Shown: positions 26,479 through 34,719 of the stretch, piece by piece
Numbering within the stretch: position 1 is the stretch's first letter
Layout of the letters: the number at the start of each line of letters is the position of its first letter
Source: Xanthomonas sp. DAR 35659
Lineage (GTDB): Bacteria > Pseudomonadota > Gammaproteobacteria > Xanthomonadales > Xanthomonadaceae
Direction: 5' to 3'
NCBI RefSeq assembly: GCF_041242975.1
Contig: NZ_CP162488.1
Span: forward strand, 4,764,001 to 4,828,000
DNA length: 64,000 nucleotides
Notes under the pieces: model-generated
Databases searched by the model: none
What the model saw: the letters and a program-made list of their open reading frames with translations, nothing else
What the model was told of the DNA's origin: nothing
Translations under genes and position numbers: made by a program

Positions 26479-27411
26479 ATGAACCCCCGGCGCATATTGC
26501 AGTACGTGACTATCTTCTCTGCATGCTTCCTCTTGTCGTCACATGCATTCGCCACAAAGCCCAGGCCGATCGATTGCGGCAAAGCCCAGTCGATCCAGCC
26601 CGGCTGGACGGCCGAACAGGTCACCAGAAGCCTTGGAAAACCTTACATCCTTTCGTTTGCTCGCGAGAACATGCGGTATGGCTGGAGAAGCGCCGATGGA
26701 ACCGACAAGCTCGACGTGACGTTCGACCTCGCCAACCCAAAGATGCAACAGCGCAGCGTCATCGCCATCGAAGGGGTCTGTGGCGGCAAGCAGATTGAAG
26801 CCGATCCTCGTCCTGGAGTCGATCGCCGCAACGTCGAAGTACCGGGAGCCCCGAGGCGCATCGAGTTCGGTGGGAATTCGTTCTATTTGGGCTATGTCGC
26901 CGAATCGCGTGAGGACGCGATGCGTTATGTTGAGTACGTCCCGCAAGGCCAAAGCCTGAAGAAGTGGCGCAACATGATTGCTGTGTTCCAGCATACGGAT
27001 GACAGCACACCGGAGAAGCACCTGGAACTGCTCCGCCAGCGCGCCGAGGCTACCGGCAATCCGCACTTCAGGCAGGTCTACATTTCCCCGCAAAAGGATG
27101 AGGCGATTGCGGCGATGCCACAGATGATCGACAACGCCCTGGAGTACCAGGTCGCGCGCTGGCGGATTACGCCCAAGGGCACGCTCGCCGCGGTGTACTT
27201 CAGTCGCCACTACCCGGACGACAAGGGCCAGTTCGACCGAGACGCATATGTTGCCCAGGAAGAATCTCGTATCCCAGAGCACGTCGCTGCCCTGAAGGCC
27301 CTGCCCTCAATCCTGCCGCCAGAGATGGGCGGATCGGGAAGCGTCACTCTGACAATCGATGGTACCGAAACTGGCGAAGTGTTGGTGCCTACGCCATCGG
27401 CTGCAGATTAG
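26479..27411 (+). CDS. exported protein with SmpA/BamE-like N-terminal domain
   Basis: This 310-aa protein has a signal peptide (1-26). Residues about 35-100 have the SmpA/OmlA-like pattern IQPGWTAEQVTRSLGKPYIL...RYGWRSADGTDKLDVTFD, where 'xxGMTxxQVxxxLGxP' is the hallmark of BamE/BLIP-like folds. A larger C-terminal domain (about 120-290) has YLGYVAESREDAMRYVEYVPQGQSLKKW and the TIDGTETGEV tail and is not recognised. It probably acts in the periplasm and may bind a protein, as BamE/BLIP folds often do. The second ATG (26479) is chosen for its AGAGG spacing. Both sides lie close to transposase scars. Confidence 0.6.
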   Translation: MNPRRILQYVTIFSACFLLSSHAFATKPRPIDCGKAQSIQPGWTAEQVTRSLGKPYILSFARENMRYGWRSADGTDKLDVTFDLANPKMQQRSVIAIEGVCGGKQIEADPRPGVDRRNVEVPGAPRRIEFGGNSFYLGYVAESREDAMRYVEYVPQGQSLKKWRNMIAVFQHTDDSTPEKHLELLRQRAEATGNPHFRQVYISPQKDEAIAAMPQMIDNALEYQVARWRITPKGTLAAVYFSRHYPDDKGQFDRDAYVAQEESRIPEHVAALKALPSILPPEMGGSGSVTLTIDGTETGEVLVPTPSAAD

Positions 27412-27500
27412 GCGCTTGTCCAATGGGGCTCTGCCCGACGCCCCACGCACCCGCATTCGCCTCCATCCATAACGACAGCGAGAATTTTTGTCGCTGATGG

Positions 27501-27878
27501 CTACTTACAGCGACGATATTGTCGCGTCGCTTCTCCGTCGGAGATGGTGAGATAGTCGCCTTTGACGATGTACAAATCGACTGTCCTGATGCCCGGCGCG
27601 TTGTCCGACGTCGTGGTTACCGCCCATGCCAAGGGATCCATGGACACTCGCTTGATGGAGACCAGGGACTCTTGGTGCTCGTAACCGACCAGCCGCACCG
27701 CTTCCAAGCGTATCGGTGAATCCGCATCGGGACTGACTGGCAGCGTGCAGGACTGCGGCCCGAGATTCCAGGTACCAAGGAGCACAGCAGGATACGCAGT
27801 CGCCGGATGAGCATCTGTCGCACCTGCGCAAGAGGAGACCATGAATAGCGCCAGACGAAGCCTTATCTTCAGGTTCAC
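27501..27878 (-). CDS. small exported protein, inhibitor-like
   Basis: This 125-aa protein starts with GTG (27878). It has a short signal peptide (MNLKIRLRLALFMVSSCAGATDA) and a mature beta-rich domain LLGTWNLGPQSCTLPV...LEAVRLVGYEHQESLVSIKRV...YIVKGDYLTISDGEATRQYRRC. The paired Cys and the strand pattern resemble lysozyme-inhibitor-like lipocalin/barrel folds. It sits between secreted-protein genes and a transposase scar in the effector island. Immunity to a periplasmic effector is a reasonable guess, not shown. Confidence 0.55.
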   Translation of the reverse strand: MNLKIRLRLALFMVSSCAGATDAHPATAYPAVLLGTWNLGPQSCTLPVSPDADSPIRLEAVRLVGYEHQESLVSIKRVSMDPLAWAVTTTSDNAPGIRTVDLYIVKGDYLTISDGEATRQYRRCK

Positions 27879-27900
27879 TTTTGCCCCGCCTTGAACACGA

Positions 27901-27998
27901 CATGGAGTTCGAGAGTCACCGCCTCGCCGGCGTCAGGCCCGCCTGTGGGCCACGCAAACCTGCCACGGCACCGAATATATTCACCTGACCCGCTACTC
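27901..27998 (+). mobile_element. RAYT-type transposase 3' scar (copy B)
   Basis: The frame reads ESHRLAGVRPACGPRKPATAPNIFT then stop, parallel to AKTRRFAGVRPAHRPRKS of the intact transposase at 36909. The shared flank CACCTGACCCGCTACTC follows. It is a decayed 3' remnant. Confidence 0.7.
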
Positions 27999-28028
27999 AT
28001 ACCCATATTCCTGTGCCATGGCCACCAC

Positions 28029-28601
28029 CTATGGAATGGCTTCCCCTAGTTGTTTGAGTTGTTCGATCCGGGAGTGCGTAAGCCGCAGCCGGCAGTCCGA
28101 TGCAAGCGCTTCCTGCTCATCACGCGACATGCCCTGCACCAGTGGCTCGGCCTGGCAATACGCATCTCGATAGGTACGCCACGCCACCGCGGATGATGCA
28201 AAGCTCTTTTGGAGATCGCCGAGGTATTCCGCATCGTCGGCAACGTAGCTCACATACCGGGCCTGAGCCCTCGCGAGAATATTCTTCTCGATACGGGTCA
28301 ACTCGGCTTCCTGCCTGTGCGCGCGCTGCACCGTGGCACAGGCCGCTCCCATGGCGTTGCATTGATCTTCCGGCAGCGACAAGAAGCATGCTTCGCGATC
28401 CCGAACAGACCCAGTGCGTGAACAATCACCTGTTGTCACTGCTGCCGGACGGGCACCACTCACCGGGGACTTTGCATACACCAACGCCCCGTGGAAGCTT
28501 GACGCCATCAACAAAAATACCGCCATCGCACCAACGCATCGCGGCACTCCGCAACCTCGAGCATGCACATCAGTTCCGGTCCCCATCTTCCTATCAACCA
28601 T
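28029..28601 (-). CDS. LprI-like (DUF1311) exported lysozyme-inhibitor-type protein
   Basis: This 190-aa protein has an N-terminal hydrophobic segment (about 24-43, signal peptide). A helical DUF1311/LprI-like domain (about 70-185) holds CNAMGAACATVQRAHRQEAEL, NILARAQARYVSYVADDAEYLGDLQKSFASSAVAWRTYRDAYCQAE and SDCRLRLTHSRIEQL. The 'L..sq.aW..yRda.C' motif with four cysteines is characteristic. LprI proteins inhibit lysozymes, and DUF1311-type proteins are among known immunity proteins of Xanthomonas type IV effectors. It probably protects periplasmic peptidoglycan. No partner effector is adjacent. Initiation at methionine 6 or 26 is possible. Confidence 0.7.
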   Translation of the reverse strand: MVDRKMGTGTDVHARGCGVPRCVGAMAVFLLMASSFHGALVYAKSPVSGARPAAVTTGDCSRTGSVRDREACFLSLPEDQCNAMGAACATVQRAHRQEAELTRIEKNILARAQARYVSYVADDAEYLGDLQKSFASSAVAWRTYRDAYCQAEPLVQGMSRDEQEALASDCRLRLTHSRIEQLKQLGEAIP

Positions 28602-28641
28602 CGACGTGTCTCTAGGTGTACGTTTACCTGGAAGCTACCCA

Positions 28642-28740
28642 AAGCAGGCGAAGCACTCAACTATCGCCGACGCCAGGCCCGCCCGTCGACCACGCAAATC
28701 CGCCACGACACCGAATAAGTTAACCTGACTCCGTTGCCCT
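28642..28740 (+). mobile_element. RAYT-type transposase 3' scar (copy C)
   Basis: The frame reads AKHSTIADARPARRPRKSATTPNKLT then stop, matching AKTRRFAGVRPAHRPRKS of the intact gene. It ends in the shared TTAACCTGACTCCGTT. It sits in the 384-bp gap before the immunity-effector pair; nothing else was recognised in that gap. Confidence 0.72.
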
Positions 28741-28985
28741 GGATGATGCCGTCCCATCTATCCGCTCAGACCCAGTTGCGAGATCCGCCAGCGCCCGTCC
28801 TAACAACTGGCACAACATCTTGCCAGGGTAGCCAGTGATCTTCAGCTGCCGAGGGCAGCCCCCTGTTGTTCCGGCCATAGGCCAGTCAGGCACAGGACTA
28901 AAGCGCGCCTCCAGCACTCGGACTTGACGCACGGCCGCATCGCGCGTTAAAGAGCGGCGTGGAAGACAGAAATCGGCGAAAGGAC

Positions 28986-29801
28986 ATGGCGAAAGCAGTT
29001 CCTCTGAAGATGGCCTGGCTGGCCGGCGCCGCGATCGCAACGCTGCCTGTAGCTGCATGTTCGGCACAACCACCGGCCGCCCCCCCCAGGCCGGCGGTGC
29101 GCAGTGAGCAGCCTGCCTTAGCCGCCACGCAGGTCCCGGCCGATCATCCTCTGCAGCCGGGCGAGTACATCACCGACATGGGATGGGGTCACCTACTGAT
29201 CAAGCAGCAGAACGGGTCATTAGCCTTCTCCTTGGAAAGCATCACCGGGGAAGACGTGTGCGAACTGGATGGCGCGATAGAGGGACACTCCGGCATCGCC
29301 AAGGGCAACAAGGGCCAACCCACCTGCAAAGTGAACTTCGCCAGTACCCCGCAGGGTATTGACGTATCTGCAGCCACGCCCGCTGAATGCAAGACGTTTT
29401 GCGGCTACAACGGAGATTTCGAGGCCCCCTATCTGCGGGTCAAACATGGCTGCGGCCGGGATGAGCTGGCTCGCACTCGGGCCGCTTTCAAACGTCTCTA
29501 CGATGCGAAAGAGTACAAGGCTGCGCTCACTACCTTGTCACCGGCCCTGACGAATTGTCTGCCAACACTGGAATGGGAAGAAGAAGCCGGCATTCGCAAC
29601 GATCTGGCCATTACCCAGTACAAGAATGGGCTGTATGCGCAGTGCTTGGCCACGCTCGATAAGTATGCCGAGGACGCCGCCAAGGACGACGACGCCGCGG
29701 TGGAGGGATGGACGCCGATGCTGGCGGATCGCTACCTGGCGATCGTTCGCGCAGCGAGAACCAACATCGGCTTGTGCCAGAAAGGTGCAATAAAGAAATA
29801 G
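28986..29801 (+). CDS. lipoprotein immunity candidate for the adjacent type IV effector
   Basis: This 271-aa protein has a lipoprotein signal peptide with lipobox VAAC (Cys25) and a proline/alanine linker. The domain contains GEYITDMGWGHLLIKQ, FSLESITGEDVCELDG and TPAECKTFCGYNGDF, then a helical TPR-like C-terminal half (FKRLYDAKEYKAALTTLSPAL, NDLAITQYKNGLYAQCLATL). It lies 21 bp upstream of the XVIPCD effector on the same strand, the usual immunity-effector arrangement in Xanthomonas antibacterial type IV loci. A homologue without an effector lies at 18649. Periplasmic location matches a peptidoglycan-targeting effector. Immunity itself is inferred. Confidence 0.7.
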   Translation: MAKAVPLKMAWLAGAAIATLPVAACSAQPPAAPPRPAVRSEQPALAATQVPADHPLQPGEYITDMGWGHLLIKQQNGSLAFSLESITGEDVCELDGAIEGHSGIAKGNKGQPTCKVNFASTPQGIDVSAATPAECKTFCGYNGDFEAPYLRVKHGCGRDELARTRAAFKRLYDAKEYKAALTTLSPALTNCLPTLEWEEEAGIRNDLAITQYKNGLYAQCLATLDKYAEDAAKDDDAAVEGWTPMLADRYLAIVRAARTNIGLCQKGAIKK

Positions 29802-29822
29802 GCCAAAAAACGAGGGAGTGTC

Positions 29823-31907
29823 ATGGCGAAAGGAAATGAGGGCACCACGCCACCGCCGGCGGCGCTGACGGATTCGGAGTTGCGTGCACTGGCCTACTTT
29901 GGCGTAGGGCTTGGCTCGGAAGGGGGTGACAGTGGGAGAAACATCTCCTATCAACTCTCCTTCGCTGGCAATGTTCGCAATGGGGTGATGACCCCCTCAG
30001 GAAACAGCGGTTACTCCATCGGCACCTTGCAGACGGACTTAGGCCAGCATCCTGAGGTGGCCGCGTCATTGGTGGAGGCCTATCAAACCTGGGCGGGCAG
30101 ATCGCATCCAGACTGGGTACTCACCGAAGCGCAGCAGACCCAGACCGCCAGTGACCTCGGCCGCAACGGCCGCACGATCAAGGCCCAACACGGCCGCCCC
30201 CTGGACGAGACGGTCAAATCGCACCTGGACACCTTCCTCGCATCGGATGCAGGCCTTACCTATGTCCATGAGCGCGACACTACCCAAGTCAATTTTTTGA
30301 TGCGACCCGATAGTGGTGTCAACCAGCTTCGCGAGACAGCACTCTACCGCGGTGCAACGCTGGACGAACAGGCAAAATTGGCCACCATCGTACTGAAGCT
30401 GGAGAACCAAGGCGGTGACCGCTATTACCCGACGATCATCGACGGCATCAGCAACGGAACGATTACCAGCACACAGGACGCCCAAACGGTCGCGAATGGC
30501 TTCCTACCCAATCATAGTGGGCCGAGTAAAACCGGGCCAGATTACATCGAGACAGGCGTTGCGCATGCCCTGGAGGCAACCGACGTCTTCAACGCCTTGC
30601 GCAATGCCGACACACGCAGCCCGCTGCGCCAGCCATGGCAGAACATACTGGCCAATCCACTGGTCAACCCCTTACAGACGGGCCAAGACGCAGCCAGGCC
30701 AAATCTCAGCGCAGAGTACATGACAGTCAGAAACCTGTTCTTGCAGAAGACCAATGCTCCTGCACTGATCGAAGCGCTGGACCAAGGCAGAGCCTACGGC
30801 TACAACGTCCCTGACCATCAGGGGCGCCCTCACCCGCAGTCCACCAGCCTGTATGCATCGGGCGACGACTTCATCGTGATGGACGGGAGCGGGGCGGGCA
30901 AGGCCTATATCGGCGGCGCCTGGAGCGATGTGAATCGTGCCGACCTTACGCGAGTGAACAACCGTGACGGCACCGTCGATCTGAATATCAACCGCAACGG
31001 CACCACGGAACGGCTACTGCACATTGACCCTGATGCACCGGTATTGCGCCCGCCGCAGCCGACTACCGGTTCAGTCGATCAAACAGCGCCGGCACCGGCA
31101 CAGGCGGCACCGCTCTCGGCGACCGGTGAGCGTGAACCCGGTGACCAGAGACAAGGCGCCATTGAATCCGGCCCAACAGCGCTGCCGCCCACTGACTTCC
31201 GTGATCGCTCGCATCCTGGAAACACGGCATTTCAACGCACGCTCGGCGAGGTCTACCGCATGGAAGATGGCCAGGGTATCCCGCATGGCCCGCACAGCGA
31301 AAAGGTGGCCGCTGCACTGTTGGCGGACGCGGAACGCAACAAGCAAGGCATCACCAATGTCGAGATGGGAGCCGATGGCCAGGTGCACGGTATCGCGCGC
31401 TACAACGCCTTCGAGTCCGAGAAGCGTGTGAGCGTGGATCCTCAAAGCGTTCAGTCGGGAACGATGGAAGCGTATGCCGCGCAGTGGTCTCAGGCGCGTT
31501 CGCCGCACTACGCCAGCAACGCACCAGCGGCCCAACGGACGCCCGAGCAGGCCCAGGCATTGGAGCTGCTCTCATCCGCGGATCGGCAGATGTTCGACAA
31601 GATTCGAGGCGCTACACCCGCACATCTATCGGACGACGTAGTGGCCAACGCCTTGTACGCGGCAAAGCAGGATGGCATTGCGGATGCATCGAAGGTCGCT
31701 AGCGTGGATATGGTGGGGGATCGGCTTGTCGTGAACGGTACGACGCCAGGCTTCCGCGGCGTAGTGGACGTTTCACAGCCAGCACCGCCGATGCAAGAGA
31801 CCGCACAACAGGCATTGGCATTCAACCAACAACAGGCGATCACCCAGCAACAAGATGAGGCGCAGCGGCAACAGCGCACGCAGGAGGCCAACACCAGAAC
31901 GGTGTGA
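29823..31907 (+). CDS. type IV secretion effector (X-Tfe), putative muramidase with tandem XVIPCD-like modules
   Basis: This 694-aa protein has no signal peptide. The N-terminal domain has GLGSEGGDSGRNISYQL and GNSGYSIGTLQTDLGQ (about 60-78), a glutamate-then-GxxGxxQ layout reminiscent of lysozyme/transglycosylase folds. Two modules of the XVIPCD type follow: about 455-560 (NTAFQRTLGEVY...HSEKVAAALLADAER...ADGQVHGIARY) and about 580-665 (DRQMFDKIRG...DDVVANALYAAKQDGI...GFRGVVDVSQ). A glutamine-rich tail closes it, as in known X-Tfes bound by VirD4. It is probably delivered into rival bacteria. GAGGGAG precedes the start. The T4SS apparatus is not in this window. Confidence 0.78.
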   Translation: MAKGNEGTTPPPAALTDSELRALAYFGVGLGSEGGDSGRNISYQLSFAGNVRNGVMTPSGNSGYSIGTLQTDLGQHPEVAASLVEAYQTWAGRSHPDWVLTEAQQTQTASDLGRNGRTIKAQHGRPLDETVKSHLDTFLASDAGLTYVHERDTTQVNFLMRPDSGVNQLRETALYRGATLDEQAKLATIVLKLENQGGDRYYPTIIDGISNGTITSTQDAQTVANGFLPNHSGPSKTGPDYIETGVAHALEATDVFNALRNADTRSPLRQPWQNILANPLVNPLQTGQDAARPNLSAEYMTVRNLFLQKTNAPALIEALDQGRAYGYNVPDHQGRPHPQSTSLYASGDDFIVMDGSGAGKAYIGGAWSDVNRADLTRVNNRDGTVDLNINRNGTTERLLHIDPDAPVLRPPQPTTGSVDQTAPAPAQAAPLSATGEREPGDQRQGAIESGPTALPPTDFRDRSHPGNTAFQRTLGEVYRMEDGQGIPHGPHSEKVAAALLADAERNKQGITNVEMGADGQVHGIARYNAFESEKRVSVDPQSVQSGTMEAYAAQWSQARSPHYASNAPAAQRTPEQAQALELLSSADRQMFDKIRGATPAHLSDDVVANALYAAKQDGIADASKVASVDMVGDRLVVNGTTPGFRGVVDVSQPAPPMQETAQQALAFNQQQAITQQQDEAQRQQRTQEANTRTV

Positions 31908-32070
31908 ACTGTGTGCGCTTGACTGAAACCACGCGCAATTTCGTTTCATGCAGCCGTATCGTCAAGCGACAAGAGACCCCGCTGTAGTGCGAGGCGTACC
32001 AGCCTAGGGCAGGCCGGAAACACGAGGCCTGCCCTCTGCCGCCCCCTGCATCACCTCCCGCAGGCCACGA

Positions 32071-32670
32071 TCAATGCAACCGCCCGCCTCCCGCAGGCGG
32101 CGTACCCCATTCCACCGCATAGACCGCCCGCTCCTCGCGCACGCCGTTGGGCGTTGGTTCGTGCAGCGGCTGGCGCTCGATCTGCAGCAACAGCGCCTGC
32201 ATCGCGCTTACTGCATCGCTGAGCGTGTTGCTCGCCTCCGGTGATGCCTGACCGGCATGCGCGGTCGTCTCGCCGGCCGCCGCCATCCGTGCATGGGCCG
32301 AGACGGTCTCGGCCAACAGGTTGAGTTGGTCGATCTGCTCCAGCGTGACGTGGAAGGCACCGCCGTTCGTGTCCGGCACCACTTCGACGGTGGCAGCGGG
32401 ACGGGCGCCGTACGTCGTGTCGGTCCGCTGCGCGGGATAGGACAGCGCGTCCAGCACCAGCTCCACCTGGTCGGCCAACAGCTCGAGACAGAGCGCCAGC
32501 TCGCCCATGCGCACCTTGGGTTCGGCGGCGCGCTCCTCGTCCAGCGTGCGCGGCTGCGCCAGCCGGACCAGGAACCTCACGTGATCGCGCAGCTTCGCCA
32601 GCCGGAACTGGCTCTCCTCCGGCAGGAGATAGCCGGGCATGTCTTCATCGTCCAAACGGTCGTACGACAT
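32071..32670 (-). CDS. XAC0095-family protein
   Basis: This 199-aa protein opens MPGYLLPEESQFRLAKLRDHVRFLVRLAQPR shortly after the start, the hallmark of the XAC0095-like family restricted mainly to Xanthomonadaceae. The next helices (MGELALCLELLADQVELVLDAL, FHVTLEQIDQLNLLAETVSAHARM) suggest a helical bundle. There is no signal peptide. GGAGG precedes the start. In X. citri the family founder is next to an X-Tfe gene (from memory), and here it again lies between two X-Tfe loci. The function is unknown. A structured leader lies upstream (32729-32895). Confidence 0.75.
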   Translation of the reverse strand: MSYDRLDDEDMPGYLLPEESQFRLAKLRDHVRFLVRLAQPRTLDEERAAEPKVRMGELALCLELLADQVELVLDALSYPAQRTDTTYGARPAATVEVVPDTNGGAFHVTLEQIDQLNLLAETVSAHARMAAAGETTAHAGQASPEASNTLSDAVSAMQALLLQIERQPLHEPTPNGVREERAVYAVEWGTPPAGGGRLH

Positions 32671-32728
32671 CGTTGCCTCCTCGTTCCATGAAGGGGTCCG
32701 GCCGCCACGCATGGCGGACGGGAAGTCG

Positions 32729-32895
32729 GGAGGTTCGAAACCGCTAACAGACGGCGGGCGTATTTCCCCGAAGGGTGTTGTATTAGCCGCCCTCCCGACG
32801 CAGGCATCGCGTCGGCTTGCGCCCGAGCTTCGGGCACAAAAAACCCACCGGTTTGTCGGAGGTGGGTACCGCTGTTAGGGGAGTTTCGACGCTCC
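32729..32895 (-). ncRNA. structured leader/attenuator-like element
   Basis: The ends form an inverted repeat: GGAGGTTCGAAACCGCTAACAG (32729-32750) and CTGTTAG...GTCGAAAC-type sequence (32872-32895). Inside are three perfect hairpins: 32844-32866 (CCCACC/GGTGGG), 32821-32835 (GCCCGA/TCGGGC) and 32795-32815 (CCGACGC/GCGTCGG). Read on the minus strand, the first hairpin is followed by TTTTTTG, a terminator form, 170 nt ahead of the XAC0095-family start. The layout suits a conditional 5' leader. A small mobile repeat is the alternative. No further gene lies in the 32671-33043 gap. Confidence 0.5.
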
Positions 32896-33043
32896 TTGGG
32901 ATGGAGATTGCTACCGCGATGCGCGCGCTGTCAATAGCAACTTGTAGAATCTTGCATTAGGAATTTGGCTTGCTCTAGCGCAGCTTCAGTGACTACGGAA
33001 TACTAGTTGGGGACAGCCTCAGCCTGGACGCTCAAAGGTAAAA

Positions 33044-33769
33044 ATGTCGAAATCAACGGAAGAATTGACCGCAGCGTCTGCCCAACAACCGGACGACAGC
33101 AGAGCACTCCACGAACTCAGCTTCCCCTCGCTCTCCGCAGTGATGAGTCACTACTCGCAGGTGACCGAACAGGGCCGCGCCGGGCCTGTGGAGCGCTGGA
33201 GTTTCATCATCGGTTTGCTAGGCGCTGGCTTTGGCATGTTGCTCGGCACCGTACTGAATGGCAAGGCTGCAATCGCATGTGCAGCAACGGGACTCGCAAT
33301 TGAGCTCATTGGCTTTGCAATATCCGCCATCTTACAGATCAAACGCGAGGTACCAGGCTTCAGACATCCCTACGCCACGCATGCAGCACAGATGGAGCAG
33401 GAGTTCCATCAGTACCAAGGCATCGTCACTGCACTGCGCGCATTTCCGCTTGAACATCGCCGTCAGCGGGAGACCTTCATCCGTGACCGCCGGACGAACA
33501 TGCATGAACGCCTAGGCTTGTTCACCGGCGGAATGGAAAGGCTCGGGATCATGCCAGTTCTGCTCGCACTCTATCTGCAGTTCAAGGACTGGCGCTGGGG
33601 CGACTGGAGCGCGCTGGGCAAGATCACAGCGGTCCAAAGCGTGCTCGCGTTCTTGCTGCTATTCGCTTATGCGCTTTCCTGGCACCTGATCCGATTGCGA
33701 GTTCGCGTGCAGACATACGAGCAACTGCTTAGTGAAGCAAACCGCCAGGACAGTGCCTTAGGCCGTTAA
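33044..33769 (+). CDS. inner-membrane protein with four helices, function unknown
   Basis: This 241-aa protein has an N-terminal cytoplasmic part and a helix pair (about 51-95, WSFIIGLLGAGFGMLLGTVL and AATGLAIELIGFAISAIL). A soluble charged stretch (EFHQYQGIVTALRAFPLEHRRQRETFI) follows, then a second pair (GIMPVLLALYLQF; AVQSVLAFLLLFAYALSWHL). AAAGG precedes the start. It stands alone between the two effector modules, so an inner-membrane immunity function is possible but unsupported by homology I recognise. Confidence 0.6.
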   Translation: MSKSTEELTAASAQQPDDSRALHELSFPSLSAVMSHYSQVTEQGRAGPVERWSFIIGLLGAGFGMLLGTVLNGKAAIACAATGLAIELIGFAISAILQIKREVPGFRHPYATHAAQMEQEFHQYQGIVTALRAFPLEHRRQRETFIRDRRTNMHERLGLFTGGMERLGIMPVLLALYLQFKDWRWGDWSALGKITAVQSVLAFLLLFAYALSWHLIRLRVRVQTYEQLLSEANRQDSALGR

Positions 33770-33895
33770 GCGCCCTGGCGCATCCCTTTTAAATCCGAAA
33801 GTCAGCGGTGTCTAGCACAACTGCGACCAATGCCAACTTGACGCAAGTTGCCACAGACACTAGCGTTTGCCACCACACCACTAGAACGAGGCGCC

Positions 33896-34528
33896 ATGGA
33901 AAGGCCTCAATCAGTAGCGCTCTTTCCGCTGGCACTTGCGGCTATCCTGCCAAGCGCTTGCGCTCGAACGCCCGGCGAAGCCGGTGAGGCACTTCGCCCT
34001 ACGGGTACGGCTGAAAACACGGCCAACATCAGCGTTCAGGATCTGGAGCACAGGCTGCTGCGCTATGCCGACTCTCTGAAAGCGCCGGCCGACCTGGACT
34101 ACCGGCGCATGGAGGCAGCATTTGGTATCAAGTTCAACAAGCCCGCCGACGCAGCGCATTCATGGCGCAACGCGAAGGACGTGCCGCTGGCCGGTGGCTT
34201 CACGCTATACGCCACGCATAGTCCAGCGGAGAAAGGCTTCTCCAGCATCGAAGCGGTGGTGAACCTGCCAGATGGGCGTGACCCCACCAGAGTTCCGACT
34301 GACATTTGCATCTGGGATGCCGCCAAACTTTCGCAGCAACTGGAGACCATAGGCTACAGGCGCGGCGGGCAACGGCCATTCCAAGGTGGCTGGATGCGGC
34401 AACATTGGCGCTCTATCAGGGACAACACGCAGGGATTCTCGGTCGCGCTACTGATCTATCGGATCGGCGACCAAGCCCGTTCGCGTGAATGCGTCCGCGG
34501 TGTTCAGATCGATGGAGGTGAAGAATGA
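33896..34528 (+). CDS. lipoprotein immunity candidate, copy 1
   Basis: This 210-aa protein has a lipoprotein-like signal peptide (LAAILPSAC). The mature protein has ISVQDLEHRLLRYADSLKAPADLDYRRMEAAFGIKF, GGFTLYATHS, a TDICIWDAAKLSQQLETIGY helix, and RPFQGGWMRQHWR. It is a close paralogue of the protein at 34720. Its stop overlaps the next ATG as ATGA, and exactly the same overlap joins copy 2 to the intact effector. It therefore originally preceded an effector now reduced to a stub. It probably blocks the metallopeptidase-type effector in the periplasm. Confidence 0.72.
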   Translation: MERPQSVALFPLALAAILPSACARTPGEAGEALRPTGTAENTANISVQDLEHRLLRYADSLKAPADLDYRRMEAAFGIKFNKPADAAHSWRNAKDVPLAGGFTLYATHSPAEKGFSSIEAVVNLPDGRDPTRVPTDICIWDAAKLSQQLETIGYRRGGQRPFQGGWMRQHWRSIRDNTQGFSVALLIYRIGDQARSRECVRGVQIDGGEE

Positions 34529-34719
34529 AGCCCGTAGATCCCTGCATCGAGCCTTCGCTGGCCGACATGGCAAAGGACACTCCCCTTCCGCGCGGTATTG
34601 GAGCGTCGAGCCGGCAGGCGATCTCGAAAACGCCCTACCTTATCCGACTTGCCGAGGAACGTCGCCGCAACGGGCTAAATCGGCGCTCTTACGGTGTCGC
34701 GGGCCGAGCGCCATGCACG
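34525..34719 (+). pseudogene. decayed N-terminal stub of a duplicated effector
   Basis: The first 42 codons read MKPVDPCIEPSLADMAKDTP..., matching MTPVDPRIEPLLAEMAKDPT... at the start of the intact effector (35346). DNA similarity continues to about 34702 after a one-base deletion near codon 43. The rest of the effector is gone, and the stub runs in frame into the second lipoprotein. It starts with the same ATGA overlap as the intact pair. Confidence 0.8.
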
